64,000 bases of DNA from Lachnotalea glycerini. Lineage in GTDB: Bacteria; Bacillota; Clostridia; Lachnospirales; Lachnospiraceae. Where the stretch lies: contig NZ_QICS01000012.1 in the NCBI RefSeq assembly GCF_003201285.1, forward strand, positions 1 through 64,000, written 5' to 3'. The position numbers were made by a program, and so were the translations under genes. Each line of letters opens with the position of its first letter. Within the stretch, counting starts at the first letter, position 1. The notes beneath the pieces were generated by a model. The model saw only the letters and a list, made by a program, of their open reading frames with translations. It was not told the origin of the DNA and searched no databases. Below, piece after piece: positions 25,975 to 34,451 of this stretch.

Positions 25975-26826
25975 ATGGGAATTATAAAATCAGAAAATTT
26001 AATCTTTGAATATATAAGGCGTGATGAAGAGGGCAATGTAGAGGCTATTAATCGTGCTGTGAACGGGGTAAATCTAGATATTAAACAAGGTGACTTTGTA
26101 GCAATATTGGGTCACAATGGTTCTGGAAAATCGACACTTGCCAAGCATTTAAATGCAATCCTTAGACCGACAGAAGGTGATTTGTGGATTGATGGGCATG
26201 ATGCTAAAGATTTGAATAAGCTGTGGGACATCAGAAAGACCGCAGGTATGGTTTTTCAAAATCCGGATAATCAGATTATTGCAACTGTAGTGGAAGAGGA
26301 TGTAGGCTTTGGACCTGAGAATCTTGGAATACCCACAGCTGAGATTTGGGAACGTGTAGATAAGGCATTAAAGTCTGTCAATATGTTAAAATATCGAAAG
26401 CATTCTCCAAATAAATTATCCGGAGGACAAAAGCAGCGTGTTGCAATTGCCGGAATTGTAGCTATGCAGCCCAAATGTATTGTGTTGGATGAGCCTACGG
26501 CAATGCTTGACCCAAATGGCAGAAAAGAAGTAATAGATACCATAACCAGACTCAATAGGGAAGAGAAAGTTACAGTGATTTTAATTACTCACTATATGGA
26601 AGAGGTAATTGGAGCAGATCAAATATATGTGATGGATCAAGGCAGTGTTGTCATGCAAGGTACCCCAAAGGAGATTTTTTCAAGAGTTTGGGAATTGAAA
26701 AAGTATCGATTAGATGTACCGCAGGTGACCTTACTTGCAGAGGAACTTAGAAATTCTGGTTTACAGCTGCCAGAGGGAATTTTAACAATAGACGAGTTGG
26801 TGGATGAAATATGTCAATTATATTAG
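25975..26826 (+). CDS. ecfA1: ECF transporter ATPase EcfA1
   Basis: This ABC ATPase of about 283 residues powers group II energy-coupling-factor (vitamin/micronutrient) transporters. It has Walker A GHNGSGKST, signature LSGGQKQR, Walker B CIVLDEPTAMLDP and the Q-loop FQNPDNQ. The start at ATG 25975 (MGIIKSENLIFEY) is preferred to the TTG at 25963 because GAGGT lies directly before it. The gene overlaps ecfA2 by 16 nt. In Clostridia this trio normally follows rpoA-rplQ; here a sugar cluster precedes it. Confidence 0.92.
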   Translation: MGIIKSENLIFEYIRRDEEGNVEAINRAVNGVNLDIKQGDFVAILGHNGSGKSTLAKHLNAILRPTEGDLWIDGHDAKDLNKLWDIRKTAGMVFQNPDNQIIATVVEEDVGFGPENLGIPTAEIWERVDKALKSVNMLKYRKHSPNKLSGGQKQRVAIAGIVAMQPKCIVLDEPTAMLDPNGRKEVIDTITRLNREEKVTVILITHYMEEVIGADQIYVMDQGSVVMQGTPKEIFSRVWELKKYRLDVPQVTLLAEELRNSGLQLPEGILTIDELVDEICQLY

Positions 26827-27680
26827 ATAAGGTGAATTATATATATGGAAGTGGTACCGCATATGAGATTATGGCGTTAAAGGATATTAATCTTGTCATT
26901 GAGGATGGCCAGTTTATAGGAATTATAGGACATACCGGTTCAGGTAAATCAACACTGATACAGCATTTAAATGGTTTGATTAAGGCTACCTCTGGTGGAA
27001 TATATTATAATGGTGAGGATATTAGCGATTCAGATTTTGATAAGAAGAAACTTAGAAGTAAAGTAGGTCTGGTTTTTCAATATCCCGAGCATCAGCTCTT
27101 TGAGGTTAATGTATTTGAGGATGTTTGCTTTGGCCCAAGAAATCTGGGATTAACAGAGAAAGAAGCACAGCTTCGAGCTTTTGAAGCATTAAGAATGGTA
27201 GGGTTTGATGAGGAGTTATTTTATCAGTCACCATTTGAACTTTCAGGAGGTCAAAAAAGACGAGTTGCAATTGCAGGTGTGCTTGCGATGAAACCTGAAG
27301 TTTTAATTTTGGACGAACCAACGGCAGGGCTTGACCCAAGGGGAAGAGATGAAATCCTTGATCAGATTAAGAAGCTTCATGAGACAACGAATATGTCGGT
27401 TATATTGGTTTCTCATAGCATGGAGGATGTTGCAAAGTATGTAAGCCGCCTCATTGTAATGAATCAGGGGCAGATTATGTTTGATGATACACCAAAAGAG
27501 GTATTTAGGCATTATAAGAAGCTAGAGGAAATTGGACTTGCCGCTCCACAAGTTACTTACATTATGAATCAACTAAATGAAAAAGGAATACCGGTTAATA
27601 CAAATGCGACAACAATTGAAGAAGCTAAGGAGGAAATACTTAGGGTATTTCATAATCGAAAGGATGAACCAAGCTTCTAA
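26811..27680 (+). CDS. ecfA2: ECF transporter ATPase EcfA2
   Basis: This 289-residue ATPase pairs with EcfA1. Walker A is GHTGSGKST, signature LSGGQKRR, Walker B VLILDEPTAGLDPRGR; the Q-loop FQYPEHQLFE with its Pro-Glu is typical of EcfA2. It starts within the end of ecfA1, so translation is coupled. The C-terminal segment after residue 230 is the ECF-specific extension. Substrate-binding S components lie outside the window. Confidence 0.92.
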   Translation: MSIILDKVNYIYGSGTAYEIMALKDINLVIEDGQFIGIIGHTGSGKSTLIQHLNGLIKATSGGIYYNGEDISDSDFDKKKLRSKVGLVFQYPEHQLFEVNVFEDVCFGPRNLGLTEKEAQLRAFEALRMVGFDEELFYQSPFELSGGQKRRVAIAGVLAMKPEVLILDEPTAGLDPRGRDEILDQIKKLHETTNMSVILVSHSMEDVAKYVSRLIVMNQGQIMFDDTPKEVFRHYKKLEEIGLAAPQVTYIMNQLNEKGIPVNTNATTIEEAKEEILRVFHNRKDEPSF

Positions 27681-27709
27681 AAAGATTGAAATGAATAATA
27701 GGTGAAAAA

Positions 27710-28510
27710 ATGATTAGAGATATCACAATCGGACAATATTATCCACAGGATTCGGTGATTCACAGGCTAGATCCAAGAACAAAGCTTGTAGGAACGTTAG
27801 TATATATTATATCCTTGTTTTTATTTCATAATTTTATGGGATATATTATCGTTACACTATTTTTGGCAGGCATGATACACGCATCAAAAGTTCCGTTTCG
27901 GTTTATGGTAAAGGGATTAAGAGCTATTATAGTTCTCTTAATGATTACTGTTTTATTTAATATGTTTTTGACACCGGGGGAACCCCTGGTACAAGTTGGA
28001 TTCATTCAGATTACAAAGGAAGGAGCCAGAATTGCGGTATTTATGTCAATCAGATTGGTTTATCTGATTATTGGTTCCTCCATGATGACCTTAACTACAA
28101 CACCAAATCAGTTGACAGACGGCTTAGAGAGCCTTTTGGCACCGCTTAAACGTGTCAAGGTACCAGTACATGAAATTGCAATGATGATGTCAATTGCACT
28201 TCGCTTTATTCCTATTTTATTAGAAGAAACGGATAAGATTATGAAAGCTCAGATTGCAAGAGGTGCAGATTTCGAAAGTGGTAATTTGATTAAAAAGGCG
28301 AAAAGTCTTATTCCACTATTAGTTCCACTGTTTATTTCAGCATTTCGGCGGGCAAATGATTTAGCAATGGCAATGGAGGCAAGATGCTACAGTGGAGGAG
28401 AAGGCAGAACGAAAATGAAGCCTCTTCTATATCAGATGAATGACTACAGAGCATATGCAATTGTGGGCGTTTATCTGGCGGCTATTATAGCAATGGGAAT
28501 ATTGCTTTAA
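27710..28510 (+). CDS. ecfT: ECF transporter transmembrane subunit EcfT
   Basis: This 266-residue membrane protein links the two ATPases to interchangeable S components. It starts with the family phrase DSVIHRLDPRTKL and has about five or six helices. The ATPase-contact motifs are AQIARGADF and MAMEARCYSGG (Ala-Arg-Gly type coupling helices). It lies 29 nt after ecfA2. Confidence 0.92.
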   Translation: MIRDITIGQYYPQDSVIHRLDPRTKLVGTLVYIISLFLFHNFMGYIIVTLFLAGMIHASKVPFRFMVKGLRAIIVLLMITVLFNMFLTPGEPLVQVGFIQITKEGARIAVFMSIRLVYLIIGSSMMTLTTTPNQLTDGLESLLAPLKRVKVPVHEIAMMMSIALRFIPILLEETDKIMKAQIARGADFESGNLIKKAKSLIPLLVPLFISAFRRANDLAMAMEARCYSGGEGRTKMKPLLYQMNDYRAYAIVGVYLAAIIAMGILL

Positions 28511-28563
28511 CCTTTGCAAATAGATAATAATAAAATAAATATGTTATGAATACAGAGGGAAAA

Positions 28564-29301
28564 ATGAAAAGAATTAAGATGATTGTTGCATACGAGGGAA
28601 CGAATTATTCCGGCTTTCAGATTCAGCCAAATGCATTGACCATTGAAGAGGTATTAAATACAAAGCTAACGCAGCTTTTGGACGAGCCAATTCGGGTAAT
28701 CGGTGCAAGCAGAACGGATTCAGGCGTGCATGCACTGGGAAACGTAGCTGTCTTTGACAGTAATACGAAGATACCGGGGGACAAAATTTCTTTTGCCCTG
28801 AACCATATACTGCCAGAGGATATTCGAATACAAGGTTCCTGTGAAGTGGAGCCTTATTTTCATCCCCGCTTTTGTAAAACAAGAAAGACCTATGAATATA
28901 AAATAGTAAACCGTACCTTTCCCATTCCAATGCTAAGAAATACAGCACATTTTGAGCATTACTCTTTAGAGACTAAATTAATGCAGCAGGCGGCAACATA
29001 CTTAGTGGGAATACATGATTTTAAAAGTTTTGCGACTGCTAAGCTGCAAGTTACAGAAACTGTAAGGGAAATTTATTCCCTTACAGTAGAAGAGTCAAAC
29101 GGTCTGATTGTAATTCGTGTTATAGGAAATGGCTTCTTATATAATATGGTAAGAATCATTGTGGGTACACTAATGGAAGTTGGAATGAAACGAACCCAAC
29201 CGGATGCGATGCCGTCTATTCTAGAGGGCTGTGACCGAAGCTTGGCAGGACCGACTGCACCGGCTAAGGGACTGACCCTGGTTAAAATTGAATACGAGTA
29301 A
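28564..29301 (+). CDS. truA: tRNA pseudouridine(38-40) synthase
   Basis: This enzyme of about 245 residues makes pseudouridine at positions 38-40 of the tRNA anticodon arm. The catalytic Asp is D52 in GASRTDSGVHALGN; FLYNMVRIIVGTL is the conserved C-terminal motif. ATG 28564 is used because AGAGGGA (28554-28560) precedes it; an in-frame ATG at 28546 lacks a ribosome site. It is the usual neighbour between ecfT and rplM in Firmicutes. Confidence 0.92.
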   Translation: MKRIKMIVAYEGTNYSGFQIQPNALTIEEVLNTKLTQLLDEPIRVIGASRTDSGVHALGNVAVFDSNTKIPGDKISFALNHILPEDIRIQGSCEVEPYFHPRFCKTRKTYEYKIVNRTFPIPMLRNTAHFEHYSLETKLMQQAATYLVGIHDFKSFATAKLQVTETVREIYSLTVEESNGLIVIRVIGNGFLYNMVRIIVGTLMEVGMKRTQPDAMPSILEGCDRSLAGPTAPAKGLTLVKIEYE

Positions 29302-29379
29302 TAAGAAAAAGCAGTCAGGGTTTATCGGATATAGAGCTGTGGATTACAATGTTTTGTTTATGATATGCGTTTCTTCTTA

Positions 29380-29439
29380 TTAATATAATAAATCTGCTGC
29401 TAGACGTTTAATGATTTCGTATTGTTCTTGTGTTTTCAT
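29380..29439 (-). pseudogene. N-terminal remnant of a transposase-like gene
   Basis: On the minus strand AAAGGT then MKTQEQYEIIKRLAADLLY-stop can be read. 'EQYEIIKRL' resembles the start of ISNCY/HTH-type transposases that begin with a helix-turn-helix. The frame ends after 19 codons, so at most a relic remains. The surrounding gap 29302-29590 shows no other gene. Confidence 0.3.
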
Positions 29440-29595
29440 TAATCAATGTTACCTTTCGTATATATGAGTCTCCTCATTCAATTATTATGAGAATAATTAT
29501 ACCATAAGAAATCCCATAGGACATAATCACGTGTGGTATATAAAGACATTATCAAAAATCAATCAGAAGTATTTCCAATAAGTTAGAAAAAAGCG

Positions 29596-29624
29596 TTGAC
29601 ATACGATTGCAGCTATAGTAAAAT
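29596..29624 (+). promoter_or_regulatory. Promoter of rplM-rpsI
   Basis: TTGACA (29596-29601), 17 nt and TAAAAT (29619-29624), about 135 nt before the rplM start, leaving room for a leader. Confidence 0.8.
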
Positions 29625-29639
29625 AACTAAATGTGACAT

Positions 29640-29683
29640 AACGTAAAAACGTCTTACCAAGCCCCGGAAGACTTTTTTATAAA
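29640..29683 (+). promoter_or_regulatory. L13-type ribosomal protein leader/attenuator
   Basis: GTCTT-CC (29651-29658) pairs with GG-AAGAC (29666-29672), followed by TTTTTT: a hairpin with terminator character in the leader of rplM. Firmicutes rplM leaders (L13_leader) look like this and mediate autoregulation. Membership in that RNA family is inferred. Confidence 0.6.
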
Positions 29684-29759
29684 TGAAATTATAATGAAAA
29701 TGTTTTCGGACAGAACATTTTTTAGACAAATATTGTTTATTATTCAAGGAGGTTTACCG

Positions 29760-30188
29760 ATGAAGAGTTTTATGGCAAGTCCAGAGACAATTGAAAGAAA
29801 ATGGTATGTAGTTGATGCTGCAGGTTGTACACTAGGACGTTTATCATCTGAAATAGCAAAAGTTTTGAGAGGCAAGAATAAACCAATTTTTACACCTCAT
29901 ATTGATACAGGAGATTATGTAATTGTAATCAACGCAGAGAAGATTAAAGTTTCAGGTAAGAAATTAGATCAGAAGATTTATTATCATCATTCAGACTATG
30001 TAGGTGGAATGAAAGAAACTACTTTAAAAGAAATGTTAGCTAAGAAGCCTGAAAAGGTAATTGAGCTTGCTGTAAAGGGAATGCTTCCAAAAGGACCTTT
30101 AGGAAGATCAATGTACACAAAACTTCACGTTTATGCAGGTGCAGAGCATGGACATGAGGCTCAGAAGCCAGAAGCATTAACATTTTAA
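29760..30188 (+). CDS. rplM: 50S ribosomal protein L13
   Basis: This 142-residue large-subunit protein carries the family core [43 protein letters not shown] and the C-terminal [26 protein letters not shown] at 29746-29752 fixes the ATG at 29760; the reading frame is open further upstream but without a ribosome site. It is co-transcribed with rpsI. Confidence 0.96.
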   Translation: MKSFMASPETIERKWYVVDAAGCTLGRLSSEIAKVLRGKNKPIFTPHIDTGDYVIVINAEKIKVSGKKLDQKIYYHHSDYVGGMKETTLKEMLAKKPEKVIELAVKGMLPKGPLGRSMYTKLHVYAGAEHGHEAQKPEALTF

Positions 30189-30214
30189 TTGTGATTTGAA
30201 AGGAGGAAACGAAA

Positions 30215-30601
30215 TTGGCTAAATTATATGGAACAGGTAGAAGAAAGAAAAGTATCGCAAGAGTGTATTTAGTACCAGGAACTGGTAAAATTACTATAAA
30301 TAAAAGAAGCATTGATGAATATTTTGGACTTGAAACATTAAAGGTTATCGTACGTCAGCCATTAGTAGCTACAGAGACAGTAGATAAATATGACATACTT
30401 GTAAATGTTCACGGAGGTGGATATACAGGACAGGCAGGTGCTGTTCGACATGGTATTTCAAGAGCTTTATTACATGTGGATTCTGATTTCCGTCCCGTGC
30501 TTAAGAAAGCAGGATATCTAACAAGAGATCCAAGAATGAAAGAAAGAAAGAAATATGGTCTTAAGGCAGCTAGACGCGCACCACAGTTCTCAAAGAGATA
30601 A
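30215..30601 (+). CDS. rpsI: 30S ribosomal protein S9
   Basis: This 128-residue protein starts at TTG (AAGGAGG 8 nt upstream) and reads [19 protein letters not shown]. It has the usual [20 protein letters not shown] core and the C-terminal SKR tail that reaches into the P site. The end of the gene (30590-30601, including the stop) is repeated at 35437-35448. A decayed integrase follows, so the gene's 3' end appears to be an integration site. Confidence 0.96.
   Translation: MAKLYGTGRRKKSIARVYLVPGTGKITINKRSIDEYFGLETLKVIVRQPLVATETVDKYDILVNVHGGGYTGQAGAVRHGISRALLHVDSDFRPVLKKAGYLTRDPRMKERKKYGLKAARRAPQFSKR
30590..30601 (+). repeat. Putative attL core at the rpsI stop codon
   Basis: TCAAAGAGATAA covers the last codons and stop of rpsI and recurs exactly at 35437-35448. 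The segment between holds a Tn916-type integrase relic and non-core genes. The 3' end of rpsI is a known target of integrative elements in Firmicutes. Confidence 0.55.
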
Positions 30602-30761
30602 TATGTGGGACTTTTGGAAACTTGGGAAATGGCTTATTTACTGGGTTTCAAGAGTTATGGGTTGCTCTGAAATGTGCTTGATTTCACTGGATAAGTAACA
30701 CATAAGCGACAAACAAGTAACAAGAAAGCAACTTAAAAGACACAAATATTAGAAATTTTGT

Positions 30762-30808
30762 AGGATGTTTTTCAGATGGATTTATCTGTCTGAGAGACAT
30801 CCTTTTTG
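30762..30808 (+). terminator. Terminator downstream of rpsI, inside the element
   Basis: GGATGT (30763-30768) pairs with ACATCC (30797-30802), inner CAGA/TCTG pairs extend the stem, and TTTTT follows. It probably now ends the rplM-rpsI transcript. The stretch 30602-30760 shows no gene. Confidence 0.7.
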
Positions 30809-30876
30809 TTTTACATAGATATTCATTTGATAATACTCCTTTGCATTGATAAGTGACTTATAAGTATCAATTACTA

Positions 30877-31604
30877 TTAAATCATATTAATTGCTTTAAT
30901 CAATTTGTTCACATCCATGTGGGTATATACTTTCTCTGTTAGCGTCATGGCTCCTGAGTGACCGACAATCTTTTTGATGGTGTCTGGTCAATGCGAGCAT
31001 CTGCTAACATGGAGATACAGGTATGTCTGCAACAATGTGGAGTCTTTTCAATTCCTAAGTTAGTCATTAAGGGTTTGAAGTAACTGTCATAGTAATTGCG
31101 ATAGGAGAATTTCTTGCCATCATCGGTGTGAAGTAAATATTTGGAATCGGTATAATCATTGTACCAATTCTTATAAAATGGTAACACTTTATCGGCAATA
31201 GGAACTATCGGATTCCATTTTCTGTTTTACTGTCAAAAACATCAAAATACTGTTCATTAAGATGGACATTATCTTTCTTTAAATCTAACAATTAGAGCAA
31301 AAGCAGCTTTATATCCATTGACATTAGATGGAGAAACGGTTGGATATTTTTCTTCCGACCATCTTTCATAAATATCAGCAAAAGTCAGCTTCATTACGGA
31401 TAAATCAATTGGGTTATCGTTGTACTTTGCTAATATTTGCAATGCTTCTGTCTTTGTTGTTCCATATCCCAAAATCTGATATTCTTGTACCACCTTTCCT
31501 GTTTTCTCATTTAAATGCCATTCTGCAGTTACTCTTGCTGCATAGGGCTTTCGTCGCTTGCCGGAGAGTTTTACAACGCCTCCATAGCCATTTGGTAATC
31601 TCAT
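30877..31604 (-). pseudogene. Decayed Tn916-type tyrosine integrase
   Basis: The relic reads in pieces. The N-terminus (MRLPNGYGGVVKLSGKRRKP, 31604 downwards) carries an arm-binding domain and ends near SPSNVNGYKAAFALIV. The C-terminal half has NEQYFDVFDSKTENGIR, VPIADKVLPFYKNWYN and HCCRHTCISMLADARIDQT. A final piece reads TIKKIVGHSGAMTLTEKVYT with the catalytic Tyr in VYTHMD. Frameshifts are evident near 31270, 31212 and 30985. Compared with the Tn916 integrase (~405 aa), about 150 central residues, including the first catalytic Arg region, are missing. The enzyme cannot be active. Confidence 0.85.
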
Positions 31605-31688
31605 ACAATTCATTCCTTTCTGAAAAATATTTATTATGAAAGAGTAAGAAACTCTATTCATCAAGATATCTTTAGGCATGCAATCAAG

Positions 31689-31787
31689 ATGAAAGACTCA
31701 TCTGAATACAATTACTTTTGTCCAGACAAAAAGGTTTGGGAAGAAACTGGATACTTCAGATATGAGCCAAAGATAGCAGCAGGGTGA
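31689..31787 (+). pseudogene. C-terminal fragment of an unknown mobile-element gene
   Basis: A 32-codon open frame reads MKDSSEYNYFCPDKKVWEET and ends GYFRYEPKIAAG. It has no ribosome site and looks like the tail of a larger protein. Its stop lies inside a perfect hairpin (31779-31803), as expected for a gene end. I do not recognise the family. Confidence 0.35.
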
Positions 31788-31803
31788 TGAAGTATCACCC
31801 TGC
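31779..31803 (+). terminator. Perfect 10-bp hairpin at the end of the gene fragment
   Basis: GCAGGGTGAT (31779-31788), loop GAAGT, ATCACCCTGC (31794-31803), followed by a T-rich stretch. It probably terminated the lost upstream gene. Confidence 0.55.
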
Positions 31804-31849
31804 AAATCTTCTTTTGTGGATCAAAGAATCGCTGAAAAAAGTTGAGCCA

Positions 31850-31925
31850 GTGTACTGCAAGACACGCAATAGCGACGTCGCCGTCCTATTGCAGCTTGTC
31901 AGGGGCTAAAATCCCCTGAAATCCC
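31850..31925. other. GC-rich structured patch of the element
   Basis: This short stretch is much richer in GC than its surroundings. It has GCAATAG...CTATTGC arms around the palindrome GCGACGTCGC, then CAGGGG...CCCCTG. No protein is readable. Such nested dyads occur near transfer origins of conjugative elements, but nothing here proves that role. Confidence 0.35.
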
Positions 31926-31939
31926 TCATATATTTCATA

Positions 31940-32024
31940 TGGCTAGACTTTTTGTAGCCAATACCAGGAGTTGGCAGTACTTTTTATAGCCAAAGTGGTA
32001 AAGTGGCTGTATCAATTGTAGCCA
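31940..32024. repeat. Three 21-bp dyads at an exact 32-bp period
   Basis: Elements at 31940-31960, 31972-31992 and 32004-32024 all start TGGC and end TAGCCA. Two share ACTTTTT in the middle. Spacers are both 11 nt and start-to-start distances are both 32 bp, about three helical turns, so all three face the same side of the helix. They lie upstream of the ATPase gene promoter. They look like iteron or operator sites for a DNA-binding protein that is not in the window. Confidence 0.7.
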
Positions 32025-32215
32025 TATTTCGAGAAGCAAAATTAAAATGTATAAAGGTTTTTTTATGACCTGCCTTTTTACGAATTGTTATTGCTAAATA
32101 TGTCATTAGTGATATATGTAGGAATTATGTTTTGTTCTACGCTAAGTAAAAAATGAATAAGAACGAAAATAACGTCAACAATATATAAAAATACTAACAA
32201 TGTTAAAAATAATGA

Positions 32216-32244
32216 TTGTTAAAAGTGAAAAAATCACATATAAT
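32216..32244 (+). promoter_or_regulatory. Promoter of the ATPase/RloB-like pair
   Basis: TTGTTA (32216-32221), 17 nt, TATAAT (32239-32244); the gene starts 30 nt further on. The stretch 32025-32215 shows no gene. Confidence 0.65.
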
Positions 32245-32273
32245 AGATTATATAGAATTAGGAGGTGCTTATA

Positions 32274-33656
32274 ATGCTTATTAGATTTAATGTTAAAAAT
32301 TTTCTATCATTTTCAACTAGAGATAATGGAAAATCCGAGGAATTTTCAATGTTAGCAGGAAAAGTACGGAGTAAAAAAGAACATATTTACGATGATGATA
32401 ATATAAAATTATTGAAATTTGCAGCAGTATATGGAGCAAATGCAGCAGGAAAATCAAACTTGGTTAAAGCAATGGACTTTATGAAAAAGACAGTCATTAA
32501 CGGTCTACCAGAAGGACATACAGATAAATATTGTAAAGTAGATCCAGAGAACAAGTTTAAAGATAGTTATTTCGAGTTTGAAATTAAGTTAGGGAATAGC
32601 TATTATTCTTACGGATTTGAAGTAGTATTGAATGAAAGTAAGTTTCTTTCTGAGTGGTTATTAGAACTAACGCCAGATAATAAAGAAAAATTATTATTTA
32701 GTCGTGACATAAAGAATGGAACTTTCGAGCTGGGCGGTTCTCTAAATACAAAAGGGTTAGTAAATAAAATGAGAGTTTATGCAGAGGATATCAATGATGA
32801 TAGTTCTGTATTGCTCCTGTCTATTATGAATCAAAATAAAAGAAATCTTTATCAAGAATATAAAAGGGCAACCATATTAAAAGAAATCTATTCTTGGATA
32901 AAAGACGGGTTAGATATTAATTATCCAGATAGGCCTATATCTGATTATTCTTACATGGCAAATACAGAAAATGTAGAAGAGATATGTAGAATTATTTCTG
33001 CCTTTGGTACTGGAATAACTAATTTTGAAATGGTAGATGTACCAATTGAAAAAATAGCAAGTCAATTGCCAAAACAAATACGAAATGACCTATTGTCTAA
33101 CTTAGAAAAAAGAACTATAGAACTCAAAAATAATGATAAACTAAAAGGAATTGGTATCATTATGAGAAGCGATAAAGATTTCTTTATTATGAATGTCGAT
33201 AGGAGTGAGGAAGTAACTTGTAAAACAATACAATTTTCTCATGGAGAAAAAAATGTTTTATTTAATCTTGCAGAGGAATCTGATGGAACAGTAAGAGTAT
33301 TGGATTTATTAGAAATTTTGCTGTCGGGAGAAAATAAAACATATGTTGTGGATGAATTAGATCGATGTTTACATCCAAGTTTAACGTATAAATTTATTGA
33401 AACTTTTTTACAAAAAGCAGCAAAGAGTAATATTCAACTTATAGTTACTACTCACGAATCAAGATTAATGGATTTTGATTTGCTAAGACGTGACGAAATA
33501 TGGTTTGTTAACAAAAAGAAATCGGGAGAGTCAGATATATATTCATTAGAAGAGTACAATGAGAGATTTGATAAAAAGATTGATAAAGCGTATTTAGAAG
33601 GTCGTTATGGTGGAGTGCCAGTTTTCAGCACAGTATTTCCAATAAAGGAGGACTAG
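32274..33656 (+). CDS. AAA15-type ATPase (AbiL/RloA-like defence protein)
   Basis: This ABC/SMC-like ATPase of about 460 residues starts MLIRFNVKNFLSF, with Walker A YGANAAGKSN near residue 60, a SHGEKN signature-like motif and Walker B TYVVDELDRCLHPS. The C-terminal H-loop is IVTTHESRLMD, and the ending LEGRYGGVPVF is typical of ATPases paired with RloB. ATG 32274 is chosen because AGGAGG (32260-32265) lies 8 nt before it. Such pairs act in abortive-infection or DNA-processing defence. The partner gene downstream is frameshifted, so the system may be dead. Confidence 0.8.
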   Translation: MLIRFNVKNFLSFSTRDNGKSEEFSMLAGKVRSKKEHIYDDDNIKLLKFAAVYGANAAGKSNLVKAMDFMKKTVINGLPEGHTDKYCKVDPENKFKDSYFEFEIKLGNSYYSYGFEVVLNESKFLSEWLLELTPDNKEKLLFSRDIKNGTFELGGSLNTKGLVNKMRVYAEDINDDSSVLLLSIMNQNKRNLYQEYKRATILKEIYSWIKDGLDINYPDRPISDYSYMANTENVEEICRIISAFGTGITNFEMVDVPIEKIASQLPKQIRNDLLSNLEKRTIELKNNDKLKGIGIIMRSDKDFFIMNVDRSEEVTCKTIQFSHGEKNVLFNLAEESDGTVRVLDLLEILLSGENKTYVVDELDRCLHPSLTYKFIETFLQKAAKSNIQLIVTTHESRLMDFDLLRRDEIWFVNKKKSGESDIYSLEEYNERFDKKIDKAYLEGRYGGVPVFSTVFPIKED

Positions 33657-33659
33657 TGC

Positions 33660-34221
33660 ATGAGAGAAAGCAGGACATTTGCAGAACGAACAAAAATATC
33701 AGAATCGGATAGAACTGTAAAAAAATATTTTTTGATATACGAAGGTTCGGATACGGAGCAGATATATTTCAATGCAGTAAATAATGCAAGGATAAAAATA
33801 GGAATTAATCCAATAATTGAACTAATTCCTATAGTACGAAGTCATAGTGAAGAAGGATGGAGTAATCCTAAAAAAATACTGGATCGAATAATTAAAGACA
33901 TTGAAGAAAGCAAAACAGGATTGATTTCATATGAGACAATGCTGAATAGAATTATGGATTATTTTAATGAGGAAAAAGTCTTTGGTACTGATAAGCCATC
34001 TAAAACAATATGGGATTTATTGATATTTATCTGTAGAAATAAATTATGTAAGTTATTGAATGAAACCGTTGAAGATTTAGAAACAGAATGTATGAAGATC
34101 ATATCTTTACTTAATGATGAACTTAAGACAAAAGAAATTTTGCGAAGATATTGAGGAATTGGAAAGTAGCCTTGGGAGTAATGTGGGTAAACTCATTGTT
34201 GAAATGAGAATGAATCAATAA
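33660..34221 (+). pseudogene. RloB-like (Toprim-type) partner, frameshifted
   Basis: The first frame encodes 164 residues with the RloB/Toprim-like start KKYFLIYEGSDTEQIYFNAV. It ends at a TGA near 34152. Shifting by +1 in the CAAAAG run near 34131-34136 lets it continue as KKFCEDIEELESSLGSNVGK to a TAA at 34219-34221, a coherent tail. One extra A is the simplest cause. Full length would be about 186 residues. It is the usual second gene after AAA15 ATPases of AbiL/RloAB type. A sequencing error or programmed shift is possible. Confidence 0.6.
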
Positions 34222-34267
34222 GAAATCTGATTTGTTTTCAATGGATAATAATGAAGGGAGAGATTAG

Positions 34268-34423
34268 ATGGCGCTGATAAAGAATGAAATACCAATACTG
34301 GAATATGATACGGATAGCCAAGCGGTTATCATGCCAAGGCATCATTTGGATTATAAATTTTGTGAAAAAGCAGTTATGCTTTTCATGGAATCAGAAATAG
34401 AAGACTTTGTAAAAACTCACGAG
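34268..34423 (+). pseudogene. N-terminal fragment of a nucleoside phosphorylase
   Basis: After GAAGGGAGAG, the frame reads MALIKNEIPILEYDTDSQAV followed by IMPRHHLDYKFCEKAVMLFM. I recall this pattern from the N-terminus of uridine/nucleoside phosphorylases. Homology appears to stop near residue 52. The frame then only shadows the following aadE-like gene and ends at 34549. It looks like a gene cut off by the arrival of the aadE-like segment. Confidence 0.5.
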
Positions 34424-34451
34424 CGATGGATGCTGTTGTGGAGGTGTAATA

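Noticed and set aside
28574-28948. 124-codon minus-strand frame opposite truA
   Set aside because: Shadow of truA on the other strand; no family features and no start signal.
31940-32024. CRISPR array interpretation of the regularly spaced repeats
   Set aside because: Only three units, repeats vary, the 11-nt spacers are far too short and no cas genes are near; operator or iteron sites fit better.
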